From Trichomonas vaginalis G3 (Eukaryota; Parabasalia; Trichomonadida; Trichomonadidae): a stretch of DNA of 64,000 nucleotides. The stretch is taken from the NCBI RefSeq assembly GCF_026262505.1, contig NC_067205.1, positions 7,502,001-7,566,000 of the forward strand, given 5' to 3'. Below are positions 12,891-22,029 of this stretch, in pieces; position 1 is the stretch's first letter; every line of letters begins with the position of its first letter. The position numbers and the translations under genes were made by a program. The notes beneath the pieces are model-generated. The model saw nothing but the letters and a program-made list of their open reading frames with translations. It had not been told where the DNA came from and did not search any database.

Positions 12891-15800
12891 ATGAACAAAA
12901 ACGGAACAGCTAAAATGAATGATAATCAAATAAGAGCCGAAGGTAGAAGGTTATTTAAACGCTTCTATAACATTCCTGATGGTGTTAATCCTAAAACTCG
13001 TAGAAGTTATTTAAATGAAGCCATAGATGCATATGAAGGATTTGACATTTCATCAGAAAGTGAGAGGTTAGCAAGAATGTTAAACGTTAATATTGATTTT
13101 TATTATTGTGTCCCTCAACCAGAAGACGTAGACATAAATAAGGTAGACTTTCCATTAGTGGAATCAATAATGATAGATCCAGAATTTGAAACAGTAAATA
13201 TTTTATTAACACAGAGTCCATGTGGAAAACTTCACGCTGACAGAATTACAGACGTTGAAGCACTCACAGGATATAAAGTTTGCCCCTTTTGCAAAGAAGA
13301 AGTATATTCTATCCGTGATGACCCAGAAAGGAAAAACCAAAGAAGATTTTTAAAGCATTGTGAGAAATGTAAAGAAAATAATGGAAGATTAATTCAAGAC
13401 GTTCAATTGCAAAACACACAACAACCATATGCACCACATATCACGAAACAGAAGATATATCAATGGCTATTAGCACATAATTTGCAGGAATATTATAAAC
13501 CAACAAGATATTATATTACTTTTGACTTCGAAACATTAGAGACTAAAGAAGAACTTCAACTTTCTGAATGTGCAACTTTGAACGCTTACTTAAAACCATT
13601 TATGGTATCATCAACTGTCAAAATAAAGCCGCAAACGGACTCTTTGAGTCCTGAAGGTCTTTCAGACCGAAGCGGCGAGGTCGTAGACCGTGATAAAACA
13701 TTTACGAGGAATTTTTGCTTAACATCAAGTGATTCGTTCATCTCTGATTGGATTGAATTTTTATTTTCAACCTGTTCATTAGTTGTTGAATCAAATATTG
13801 AACAATATGAAGAATTAATGAAGCCGCAAACGGACCAAACGGCGGGGACTTTGTCCCATACATTAAATGAAAAACAGAAGGAAGCATTTAAAGAACTTCT
13901 AGATGAGGAATTCAATAAAGTGAATATCATAGGTTTTAATTCGGGAAAGTTTGATTTAAATTTAATTCTTCGTGATTTAAACACTGCAAAATGGAAAATA
14001 AAATCAATGCTGGGTTCTTCTTCTCAATTTAAGCAAATCATTGTAAAGAAAACAAACTGTCCATATGAATTAAGATTTATTGACATCAGAAATTATATAG
14101 CGGGTGGAACATTAGACCAATTCACTCAAGATTTCGGAAACAATAAATCACGTGTTAAATCCTTTTTCCCTTATCAATTCATCACATGGGAGAATTACGA
14201 AGATGAATTATATAAAGTGGAACCATTCACTCAAGATTCATTTTATTCAGCATTAACTCAAGAAACAATATCCGATTCAGATTATCAAATATATCTCAAT
14301 GATGCTAAAAATTTTGAGAATAGATTAGAATATTTTATTCATTATTGCAATAAAGACGTTGAAATTATGATTGACCCAATTGATAAAATTATTGAAGAAA
14401 CATTTGTTTATAAAATTGACATGCTTCATAATCTTTCTTTATCATCGAATGCATCAATGATTCGTTACGCGTTAGCATATAAGAACTTCAATCCTAACGA
14501 AACATATCCAGAAGAAGAAAATGTGGAATCAAGTTTTGAATTAACAAAAAAGTATTGGAAATATAAAATTGATTCATATAAGAAACAAGATGAAAAAGCA
14601 GAAAGGGATACTAAAAACAATGTTTCAATGGATGACTATCAATACTATCACGATTTAATCCTTTCATCTAAATGCAAAATGTGTGGTAAAGCGTTTACAT
14701 ATGCTAATAAACCAACATTAGATAGAATCGATAATGAAAAACCACATACCAAAGAAAATTGTCAGTTAATGTGTTGTTATTGCAATGTCGTAAAATCAAA
14801 TAAAGATGAAGATGTTCAACGTTTAAGAATCAATTTAAGAAATTATACATTAAAAAATAATTTACCAATGACTCTAGATTCAGTTGAAGCTTATCACATC
14901 CTCCGTAATGGAATTACTGGTGGTTTATCAAATGTTCAACATAGAGTAAATCTTAAAGGAATCACGCACATTAATAAACTTTCATATAATCCAGAAACTA
15001 AAACTGTATCAAATGAGGACACTTCCAACATTATGACTCATTTCGTTGGTGTTGACTTTAATTCATTATATCCTTCATCATTTTCATCTAATCCTCATGA
15101 TTTCATTCAATATACTGACCATAAAATGTATATGCCGGGAAGATTGAATGGTGTTATCATTTGTGATACAGCAACAAAGAAAGCAAAAGCACTGGGAATA
15201 ATTAAGAAGAAAAATACTTTATTCGTGGCTGAAGTAAAGGGTCACATTGATGAAAAATACATTAATGATTACATAAACTTTTTACCAATAATAAGAAACT
15301 TAGATATTATCACAGATGAAAAAACAATTGGCAGTTTTATGTATAATTACATGAAATCAAACAATCTACCAGTTGACCAGAAACAGAGGAAATTAACTCA
15401 GTTAGCATCAACACACAACCAATATCAACCATTTTCTTCTTATTATCTTTGGTATCTAATAGACAGATTTCATTTTATCATTGATGACATTCAATCAATT
15501 TTAACATTTACGAAAAACACTTGTTTTAATGAATTTGCGAACGAATTTATGAACGAAAGACAAAAGGCTGAATTAGAAGGAAATAAAGGAAAAAGTTTAT
15601 TTTGCAAAATTTCACTTAATGGATCATATGGTTACGATGCAATGAATACACAAAATTACGCAAAGACTAAAATAATGAATGCACAGAAGGCACGCGTTGC
15701 ATGTATGTCAAATAAGTTTAAAAACATAAGAGAAATAGGAGAGGATACATATCAAGTGATGCTTAAAGATAGATTTTATAGATGTGATACATGTTTACAA

Positions 15801-16373
15801 GAGGCATTCTTCACTTTAGATAACGCAAAATACTGGTATTTGGTTTTCATTTATGATTTTATGTATAAATGCATGGATGTTAATCGTTTTCATTTCATTG
15901 AAGGTGATACTGATTCATCACATTGGGCAATCGCTGGCGACCCAAATCTTCCTAACACTCAAGCATTTCAAGCAATTGTAACCGATAAAAAATTTTATGA
16001 TAAAAACATTTTCAAATTCGCACCTTTTGATTTCTTCTGTTTTGATGAGAAATTTAAACCTAAATTAAAGAATAAAGCTGAAGAAAAAGCACATGAGAAA
16101 AAATTATTGGGTTTAGCAATTGAGAAACAAGGTGATAACATGGTTGCTTTATGCCCTAAGTGTTATACATCATTCAACGGAATGATTGATGGAAGTGATT
16201 TTAAAAAGATTGCACAAAAAATGAAAGGAGTTAGTTTACGACAAAATAAACAATTAACACCTAAAAATTATTTGGATATAATAAATGATAAAGTGATATT
16301 TGATGGTCAGAATATTAATTTACAACTTAAAAACGGGTCAATGACTCGCTTAACAATGGTAAGACTGCATTAA
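12891..16373 (+). CDS. protein-primed family B DNA polymerase with internal HNH-like domain
   Basis: About 1,160 aa; replicates the element. A zinc-binding CPFCKEE...HCEKC segment lies near residues 131-165. Exonuclease motifs: FDFETLE (about 210), FNSGKFDL (about 348) and YCNKDVEIM (about 487). Polymerase motifs: DFNSLYPSS (about 722), KISLNGSYGY (about 906) and GDTDSSHW (about 1004). Between exonuclease and palm, residues about 590-650 hold CxxC...LDRID...N..LMCCYCN, an HNH-type nuclease signature. Two in-frame GC-hairpin insertions lie near 13620-13690 and 13830-13857. As part of a fossil element it looks nearly whole, with at most about one break. Preceded by a T-rich Polinton-type promoter. 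Confidence 0.9.
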   Translation: MNKNGTAKMNDNQIRAEGRRLFKRFYNIPDGVNPKTRRSYLNEAIDAYEGFDISSESERLARMLNVNIDFYYCVPQPEDVDINKVDFPLVESIMIDPEFETVNILLTQSPCGKLHADRITDVEALTGYKVCPFCKEEVYSIRDDPERKNQRRFLKHCEKCKENNGRLIQDVQLQNTQQPYAPHITKQKIYQWLLAHNLQEYYKPTRYYITFDFETLETKEELQLSECATLNAYLKPFMVSSTVKIKPQTDSLSPEGLSDRSGEVVDRDKTFTRNFCLTSSDSFISDWIEFLFSTCSLVVESNIEQYEELMKPQTDQTAGTLSHTLNEKQKEAFKELLDEEFNKVNIIGFNSGKFDLNLILRDLNTAKWKIKSMLGSSSQFKQIIVKKTNCPYELRFIDIRNYIAGGTLDQFTQDFGNNKSRVKSFFPYQFITWENYEDELYKVEPFTQDSFYSALTQETISDSDYQIYLNDAKNFENRLEYFIHYCNKDVEIMIDPIDKIIEETFVYKIDMLHNLSLSSNASMIRYALAYKNFNPNETYPEEENVESSFELTKKYWKYKIDSYKKQDEKAERDTKNNVSMDDYQYYHDLILSSKCKMCGKAFTYANKPTLDRIDNEKPHTKENCQLMCCYCNVVKSNKDEDVQRLRINLRNYTLKNNLPMTLDSVEAYHILRNGITGGLSNVQHRVNLKGITHINKLSYNPETKTVSNEDTSNIMTHFVGVDFNSLYPSSFSSNPHDFIQYTDHKMYMPGRLNGVIICDTATKKAKALGIIKKKNTLFVAEVKGHIDEKYINDYINFLPIIRNLDIITDEKTIGSFMYNYMKSNNLPVDQKQRKLTQLASTHNQYQPFSSYYLWYLIDRFHFIIDDIQSILTFTKNTCFNEFANEFMNERQKAELEGNKGKSLFCKISLNGSYGYDAMNTQNYAKTKIMNAQKARVACMSNKFKNIREIGEDTYQVMLKDRFYRCDTCLQEAFFTLDNAKYWYLVFIYDFMYKCMDVNRFHFIEGDTDSSHWAIAGDPNLPNTQAFQAIVTDKKFYDKNIFKFAPFDFFCFDEKFKPKLKNKAEEKAHEKKLLGLAIEKQGDNMVALCPKCYTSFNGMIDGSDFKKIAQKMKGVSLRQNKQLTPKNYLDIINDKVIFDGQNINLQLKNGSMTRLTMVRLH

Positions 16374-16532
16374 CAGGAGCACACACTAAGGCTGTATGTT
16401 GTGAAAATGGATGTTGTATGCCATTTATTTAATAAAATACCACAGAAGAGACAAAAGGAACCGTTAATAATGGTTTTTACTATGATTCAAAGAGGTGGGC
16501 ACCCTTAAAACATTTATTTTATTTTTATATAA

Positions 16533-18055
16533 ATGGATAACACAGATTTAAAAATTTTAATTGATGATTTAGTATTTAATCAAAATTTTCTTGATTATTA
16601 TGATTTAAAAGCATATCTCCAAAAACATAATAAAAATATAACGGGTGATGATATGGATTATTATTATTCGTATTATAAAAATGAAATTTTGAAATATCAT
16701 GATAAAATAATTTCTAAAATTAAAGACAAAATTAAAAATAATGAATATTCAAAGGGAAAAAGTAAATCACAACTTAAACAATTGAAAGATTTCAAAAATA
16801 AAGTATTAACAGAAGAAGATATTGATGAATTATATAAATTATATAAATTATATAATCCTGAGCCGCAAAAACCAAAGGAACAAAAACAAAAGGTGCAAAA
16901 CGCCCAGGTCCTTCAGACCATAAATGAAGCACAAGCTTTAATTTATGATTCATTAGTTAAACCATATTCAGCCCGACTTTTAAATGAAGATCAACTTTTG
17001 GAATTCATCCTTCAACATAAACTCGAAGCGGGAAAGTATATCAAACCTTTATATACAGCATATTTAAAACAAATGAATAGAATACATCCAGAATTAATGA
17101 AGGGGGGAATGAAATCCAAAATCAAAGCAGATAAAATTAAACCACTTGCAACACCAAAACCTCCAACAGTAGTACCTCCTCCTTCAGTTAATCCTTCATC
17201 ATTCACTTTATTATATCCATTTCAAACATTAAAGAAGCAAAAAGATTTTAAAAAGGATTTCAAAATATTAAATAAACCAACTGACCCAAAAATTCAACCG
17301 TTAAAGGAAAAATTTAGTCGCCCTTCATTTGCACCATATCCATATTCATACGAAATCGATCATTTAGAATATTCAAGAGGAAACGTTACTTATTTATTTG
17401 CCATTAACATTAACACTAGATATTTATATTGCATTCCGGTGAAAGGGAAAACAGAACAGGAAACAAGAAGAGTTATTCAATACTTACTAGATCATGAAAG
17501 AGTAGATAATATAAGGGTGATGGTGATAAAGGATTTCAGGCAGCCTAACTCATTATTTCCCACAAATTAATTTTTACTTTCATCCTCTCATATACGTTTC
17601 ATAATAAAATAGTTGATGCGGTAATGAGAACTCTTAGAGATGCGTTAGGGGTTAACGGTCAAATATACTGGGATGGAAATCATGACTCCATCATACAGCA
17701 GTTAGTATATTATTACAATAATACATGGCATAGAACTATTAACATGAAACCAGTGGAAATGAAAAATGATATTTCAAAAGAATGGGAATATATTAGAAAG
17801 CAAATGGAAAGGTTGAATGATGTTAAACGTGAACAAATTAATTCGGGGCTCATGAATTTTAAACAAGGGGATAAAGTTTTGATTCATCTCAATTATGGAA
17901 AAACTGATAAATCAATGACAAAAAGAAGACGAAGATTTGACACAATAGCTGAATTTGTTAGATATATTAACGGCAATGCATTAGTTGAGGTTAACAATAA
18001 ATTAATAGAAATTCCGATTTATTTTATTACTCCATTATATTTAAATAATATTTAA
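16533..18055 (+). pseudogene. retroviral-type (rve) integrase of Polinton 1 (broken)
   Basis: Lys-rich N-terminal half, a proline-rich linker (PKPPTVVPPPSV), then an integrase core beginning EIDHLEYSRGNVTYLF with the first catalytic Asp, followed by NTRYLYCIPVK. The last part has YYNNTWHRTI, like the end of an integrase core, and a basic chromo-like tail. It would insert the element and create the 6-bp duplication. The gene looks broken, about one or two breaks. Confidence 0.85.
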
Positions 18056-18075
18056 TTTTTTTATTTCGTAAGAAA

Positions 18076-18348
18076 ATGAGTGACAACGAAGCAGTCAAGA
18101 GTCCAGACGATGAATATAAAAAGAAACTAAACAGAATTAAATCAAAAATATGCTATTACAAAAAGAAGTCGCAATGCGGTGGGGTTGAAAACGATAAAGA
18201 GAGGAAAGAAATAATCGAAAAATTAGAAACTTATCGTTCAATCCTTAAACTGAGTGAAGCAAAAATAAAAGAATTTAATAGAATAAATAAATTGATTGGA
18301 AGAGATGAATTTAATAAAGATGAATTTTTAAACTCTATCCAAATTTAA
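18076..18348 (+). CDS. small basic coiled-coil-like protein, 90 aa
   Basis: Lys/Glu-rich, predicted mostly helical (DDEYKKKLNRIKSKICYYKK and EIIEKLETYRSILKLSEAK). ATG lies 20 bp after the integrase stop behind a TTTTTATTTCGTAAGAAA leader. It converges with the 54-aa minus-strand gene, their ends overlapping by four bases. Function unknown. Confidence 0.5.
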   Translation: MSDNEAVKSPDDEYKKKLNRIKSKICYYKKKSQCGGVENDKERKEIIEKLETYRSILKLSEAKIKEFNRINKLIGRDEFNKDEFLNSIQI

Positions 18349-18509
18349 TTTTTATTCCTCTTCGACAACATCTCTCTTTCCATCATTACCGCATAACCAC
18401 ATTTTCTCAATTTTAGTGGTTTGTTATTTTTAACATGTTCTTGCATCATTTTTATCATTTCCTCCCTTGTTATGATTCGTGGTAAATTTTGAGCTTGTGG
18501 GGTATTCAT
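18345..18509 (-). CDS. tiny protein with ITREEMIKMM motif, 54 aa
   Basis: Reads MNTPQAQNLPRIITREEMIK and ends in a basic tail. The start is supported by the upstream TTTTTATCATAAATG-type leader, identical in form to those of 20121 and 20316. It shares the short motif (I/L)(I/L)T-x3-(L/M)-x-K-(L/M)2 with both of those proteins. Too short for family assignment; a small virion or accessory protein is possible. Confidence 0.55.
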   Translation of the reverse strand: MNTPQAQNLPRIITREEMIKMMQEHVKNNKPLKLRKCGYAVMMEREMLSKRNKN

Positions 18510-18540
18510 TTATGATAAAAATAAAAATTTGATGTTATCG

Positions 18541-18594
18541 TTATTTTATCGTGAAGTGACTCAAAGAGTCCGGAGACAAAGTCTCATGTTTTTA
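18541..18594. repeat. pair of GC mini-hairpins
   Basis: GACTCAAAGAGTC followed by GAGACAAAGTCTC, each with five-base arms around an AAA loop. Belongs to the dispersed mini-hairpin family of Polinton 1. Confidence 0.75.
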
Positions 18595-18677
18595 GGTTCT
18601 TCAATAATTAATTATTTTTGAATAACTGGGAAATAAATTTACGTCAAATATGCAATTTATAAAATCTTATGTCGACA

Positions 18678-18751
18678 GGCTACGTAGCACAGTGGTCTAA
18701 GGTGGTGTTATGGAGGGGTCAAGGTCTGTGGTTCGAACCGCGACAGCGCCG
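18678..18751 (+). ncRNA. tRNA-like sequence with Pol III boxes (degenerate)
   Basis: A 74-nt stretch of normal tRNA length. It has a box A match TAGCACAGTGG (18685-18695) and a box B match GGTTCGAACCG (18730-18740), spaced as in a tRNA, and a T-rich tract follows. The arms pair poorly: the acceptor ends match at about four of seven positions and the T-stem is mismatched. It is therefore a relic or a Pol III promoter rather than a working tRNA. No anticodon can be assigned. Confidence 0.4.
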
Positions 18752-18986
18752 TATTTTCTTATTTTCTTTATTTGTCTTGTTTGTCGTGAATAAAAAGTGT
18801 CATAAAAGTGCTCTATCTTCCACGGGAATAAATAAAAAATTTACTTTATTTCTTCTTTATTTCTTTGTTCCCGTGGAAGAAGGGTTTTGCTGTTTTTTCT
18901 CAGCCGAAATCAATGATTTTTTCATTTTTGGAATCCTTAGCGAATGAGGAATCTTTTCTCTCGTGGAAGCTTTGACCAAAAATAAG

Positions 18987-19052
18987 CCGCTAGCGGCAAG
19001 GGCGAAGCCCATAATTTAGGTGAAGAGACCCAAAGGGTCTGTTTTTTCACCT
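18987..19052. repeat. GC mini-hairpin cluster upstream of the KilA-N gene
   Basis: CCGCTAGCGG, then GGGCGAAGCCC, then a nested hairpin at 19018-19052 with outer arms AGGTGA/TCACCT and inner arms GACCC/GGGTC around AAA. The last recurs downstream of the gene at 19866-19900. Confidence 0.85.
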
Positions 19053-19140
19053 GTTTTTTCACCTCTTGAATTTTCGTGAATTTTCACAAAAGACCAAAAA
19101 TAAAGTTAGTTTTTATTTTATTTTATTTATTTTTTTACTT

Positions 19141-19157
19141 TGTATGTAAGAACAGAA
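19141..19157 (+). promoter_or_regulatory. conserved KilA-N leader TTGTATGTAAGAACAG
   Basis: T-rich tract followed by TTGTATGTAAGAACAG immediately before the ATG. The same leader occurs in Polinton 2 before the genes at 51419 and 52125 (TTGTATGTAAAGACAG), with a shorter form before 49804. Further upstream, TTCACAAAAGACCAAAAATA at about 19085 occurs inverted near 52045. It is probably a promoter/initiator; a GTATGT...CAG splice-like reading is possible, but the interval is too short for an intron. Confidence 0.6.
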
Positions 19158-19823
19158 ATGTCAGTCGAAGCAAAAACATTCACGAACAAATCTAATGGTG
19201 AAACATTCACAAAAGGCACTTATAACGGTATTGAAGTCTTACGTAGAGACAAGGATGGTTACATTAATGCAACAAAGATGGCGAGAGAAGCAGGAAAGTT
19301 AAACCATTTAAACAGATTTCTCAATAGTGCTAAAATGCAGGAAATTCTTGAGTTTTGGTTGAAAGAATACGGTCGAGCCAAAAGTGGCTCAACCTCAAAA
19401 CAAGCATTTTATGAGCTTACTAAGGGCGTTATGAATGAATTCAAAGGTATTTACATACATCCTGACCTCGTTCATTTTGTTGCTGAATGGTGCTCTGTAA
19501 AGTATGCATTTTATGTCAAAGATATTATGGACTCCATAGACAAGAAAGTTCATGAGAAGTTAGATGAAGAAGAACTCGAAGATACAGTGGAGAATGCTAA
19601 ACCTTTGTTCGAAGAAGAAGTTGGAAAAACGTGTGAAAAACAATTAGAACATGAACGTGAGATATATTATGGTTATAGAGATTCTCCATACGAACTAGAC
19701 CAATGGGAACAAGAAGATTTAAAGAGAGAATTTAGAGAATATGAACTCGCTAAGATAGCATTTGAAGCTGCAGAAAAGAAGTTAAAAGTTTGGGGTCGTT
19801 TTGTACAAAAATATTGTGAGTAA
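19158..19823 (+). CDS. KilA-N domain protein, about 221 aa
   Basis: N-terminal KilA-N DNA-binding domain: NGIEVLRRDKDGYINATKMA at about residues 20-40, then LNRFLNSAKMQEI, and the family's GIYIHPDLVHFVAEWCSVKY near residue 100. A charged coiled-coil-like C-terminus follows. KilA-N proteins are common in phages and large DNA viruses, where they are thought to bind DNA or regulate. The ATG at 19158 is chosen because the upstream open codons lack an ATG. Hairpin repeats flank it on both sides. The 3' flank GTAAATGAACCATTTATTTT is shared with a KilA-N gene of Polinton 2. Confidence 0.85.
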   Translation: MSVEAKTFTNKSNGETFTKGTYNGIEVLRRDKDGYINATKMAREAGKLNHLNRFLNSAKMQEILEFWLKEYGRAKSGSTSKQAFYELTKGVMNEFKGIYIHPDLVHFVAEWCSVKYAFYVKDIMDSIDKKVHEKLDEEELEDTVENAKPLFEEEVGKTCEKQLEHEREIYYGYRDSPYELDQWEQEDLKREFREYELAKIAFEAAEKKLKVWGRFVQKYCE

Positions 19824-19865
19824 ATGAACCATTTATTTTTATTGAATTCAGTAAAAATAATGTTT

Positions 19866-19900
19866 AGGTGAAGAGACCCTTTGGGTCTGTTTTCTCACCT
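19866..19900. repeat. nested hairpin downstream of the KilA-N gene
   Basis: Outer arms AGGTGA/TCACCT and inner GACCC/GGGTC around TTT. Same orientation and nearly the same sequence as 19018-19052 except for the loop, so the KilA-N gene is bracketed by direct copies about 850 bp apart. Confidence 0.85.
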
Positions 19901-19938
19901 CTTTTTATGGTAGTAGTGAAATAAAATTTTGTTATCAG

Positions 19939-20121
19939 TTATTTTATCATCATTTTATTAAGTTCATCTTTAGTTAATAATTTGAATGGATTCGCTAATG
20001 TTCCACCTTGAGTCACAACACTTGCCCCGGCTAATTGTGAAGAACCTGGGATAAGTACTCCATGAAATGATTTCATTGGTATCATTAATTTAGAAATAGT
20101 TGGCTTAATTAATTTGGTCAT
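19939..20121 (-). CDS. tiny protein with LLTKDELNKMM motif, 60 aa
   Basis: Glycine/alanine-containing middle (GSSQLAGASVVTQGGTLANP) and the end KLLTKDELNKMMIK. The leader TTTTTATCATAAATG matches its two small neighbours (18345-18509 and 20182-20316). The short C-terminal helix motif is shared with them. Unknown function. Confidence 0.55.
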   Translation of the reverse strand: MTKLIKPTISKLMIPMKSFHGVLIPGSSQLAGASVVTQGGTLANPFKLLTKDELNKMMIK

Positions 20122-20181
20122 TTATGATAAAAATAAAATTGCATAATTTAAATTTTTTTTCTTTCTCATTTTCTCATTTTC

Positions 20182-20316
20182 TCATTTTTCATTCTGTTTT
20201 GGTTTCAGCAACTTTTCAAGTTGTTGTCTTGTCAGTAACTTTAATTTTAACTTTGGATCAAATATTGGGTTTCCATCTTTATCTCTTCCAATAACACCAT
20301 ATGGTAGAATCTTCAT
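20182..20316 (-). CDS. tiny protein with LLTRQQLEKLL motif, 44 aa
   Basis: Reads MKILPYGVIGRDKDGNPIFD, then a Lys/Leu-rich stretch and LLTRQQLEKLLKPKQ. Start supported by the TTTTTATTTTAGTATAA leader. It belongs with 18345-18509 and 19939-20121 by the shared motif. Its tail also faintly recalls the 51-aa protein of Polinton 2 at 45147 (LPIPQEVLDRLKKPKQ). Confidence 0.5.
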   Translation of the reverse strand: MKILPYGVIGRDKDGNPIFDPKLKLKLLTRQQLEKLLKPKQNEK

Positions 20317-20394
20317 TTATACTAAAATAAAAATTTAAATTATGCTGTTTGCTCTTTTGGAGCTCCTAAAGTTTGTTTCACAAACATTGAGCGT

Positions 20395-22005
20395 TCATTG
20401 AACTCTATACCATGCGAATACAGTCATAAATGGTGGCATGTAATCTTTACTTTGTCCCGTTGTTTGTGTATATCCTGAAACGCGATGTGTATGGTTTCCT
20501 TCTCCCTGAGTGTCACTCCAGTAACAATTTATGGCAAATTTAACATCATCTTTAACATCATATCCTTTACCTTTTGTCATTCCTGACCAATCCCAATATC
20601 TATGCTTATGCCAACCTGCTTGAGATGTGCTTAAATCTATGTAGTGACTGTGTGCAGGTAAATTTTCACCCGTAATTGTTTTACTTCCCCCTGTTTCCTT
20701 TGAAGAGTTTGCACAATACAAAAACCTGTCGACTATTTGTTCCCATGCACCAACACCAAACATTGCTTGAGGACCTCTCACATCCATAGATGTATAAATA
20801 GAACCTACTGGGTTCATTAAATCAAACATATGAGATATTATAGGATTGTCTCTTTTGAACTTAAAATATAGTGTAACTATTTCGGGTTTCTTCTGGTTTG
20901 TGTCAGAATATTTTTTATAATATAATCTTATGTTTTCAGGGTATGTAAAATCTTGACTATAATATTTATTTTTGTCATCTTCATAATAGTATACTATTCT
21001 CGTTTTTTCTATTGCATTATATCTTTTATATCTATAATAATCTAAATATAATGTTTGCTTTTTTGGGTCTACATGTGCGTCAACACCATAGTCATAATAA
21101 TACGGTGCTGGAGCTACGTTAGACAATGTCATATCCGTCATTTCATAAACTCTTAAATATTTCTTTTGTTCGTCTCCATATAAGTTTAAGTAGCAGTTGT
21201 TGTCTAATGGAACTTTAACTTGTGTGCCATTATTCTTTATATAGCCTACATACATTTCATTGTTATTTTTCGGAATGAGTTTATACCGTATACCATTTCT
21301 TAAGGACTGTACAAACTCCCATCTAAAATATTTGTTTTCTTCATTGACAGAAAAGTCGCCAACAATAGTTTCAATATTTTTTGTTCCAACTAAACTTTGG
21401 TATATTTCGTTAACAAATGATATATCTGCTTTCTTTGCTAACTCATCGTTAACATATTCCTTATCTGCTTTCTTTGCTAACTCATCGTTAACATATTCCT
21501 TATCTGCTTTCTTTGCTAACTCATCGTTAACATATTCCTTATCTGCTTTCTTTGCTAACTCATCGTTAACATATTCCTTATCTGCTTTCTTTGCTAACTC
21601 ATCGTTAACAAATGATATATCTGCTTTCTTTGCTAACTCATCGTTAACATATTCCTTATCTGCTTTCTTCATTATGTCATTTAGGAAACCTTTTATGAAT
21701 TCCTCATTTAAATTAAATCTTCCAATCTTCAAAACTTTAGGAAATGCATTTAATGCGTAATATCTTTGTTCTTCTGGTGGAATTGATGTTATATCATCCG
21801 TTATTCCTTTAATTTTTGAATTCATAAATAAAATTTCTTTTATATTTGATATCACTGCACCACCTTTGCAAACGAATTCGAAATGGTCATTTTTCAATAC
21901 TATCTCCAAATCTCCATATTTCAACATTTGCGTTTGTTCTGCCGTCTTTGAATTATATGCATATATGGCGTATGTAATGGTCTGTGGTTGCTGTTGTTTA
22001 ATCAT
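20395..22005 (-). CDS. fibre/spike protein with phage tail-collar-like C-terminus, 536 aa
   Basis: The N-terminal domain of about 130 residues is followed by seven tandem 13-residue repeats of the type KKADKEYVNDELA (about residues 135-225). These would form a trimeric coiled-coil stalk. After a beta-rich region, the last 140 residues match phage tail-collar/microcystin-dependent proteins: GSIYTSM...FGVGAWEQIVDRFLY, TGGSKTITGENLPAHSHY, GNHTHRVSGYTQTTG and a PPFMTVFAWYR end. The same C-terminus occurs in Polinton 2 at 42495. It is likely the receptor-binding fibre of a virion-like particle. Looks whole. Confidence 0.85.
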   Translation of the reverse strand: MIKQQQPQTITYAIYAYNSKTAEQTQMLKYGDLEIVLKNDHFEFVCKGGAVISNIKEILFMNSKIKGITDDITSIPPEEQRYYALNAFPKVLKIGRFNLNEEFIKGFLNDIMKKADKEYVNDELAKKADISFVNDELAKKADKEYVNDELAKKADKEYVNDELAKKADKEYVNDELAKKADKEYVNDELAKKADISFVNEIYQSLVGTKNIETIVGDFSVNEENKYFRWEFVQSLRNGIRYKLIPKNNNEMYVGYIKNNGTQVKVPLDNNCYLNLYGDEQKKYLRVYEMTDMTLSNVAPAPYYYDYGVDAHVDPKKQTLYLDYYRYKRYNAIEKTRIVYYYEDDKNKYYSQDFTYPENIRLYYKKYSDTNQKKPEIVTLYFKFKRDNPIISHMFDLMNPVGSIYTSMDVRGPQAMFGVGAWEQIVDRFLYCANSSKETGGSKTITGENLPAHSHYIDLSTSQAGWHKHRYWDWSGMTKGKGYDVKDDVKFAINCYWSDTQGEGNHTHRVSGYTQTTGQSKDYMPPFMTVFAWYRVQ

Positions 22006-22029
22006 TTATTACGATTTAAAAATAAATAT

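Noticed and set aside
18678-18751. A functional tRNA gene
   Set aside because: Acceptor and T-stem have several mismatches and no anticodon stem can be drawn; kept only as a tRNA-like relic.
19141-19157. Intron reading of GTATGT...CAG before KilA-N genes
   Set aside because: The interval is only about 14 bases, shorter than any known spliceosomal intron, and the ATG after it is sufficient.
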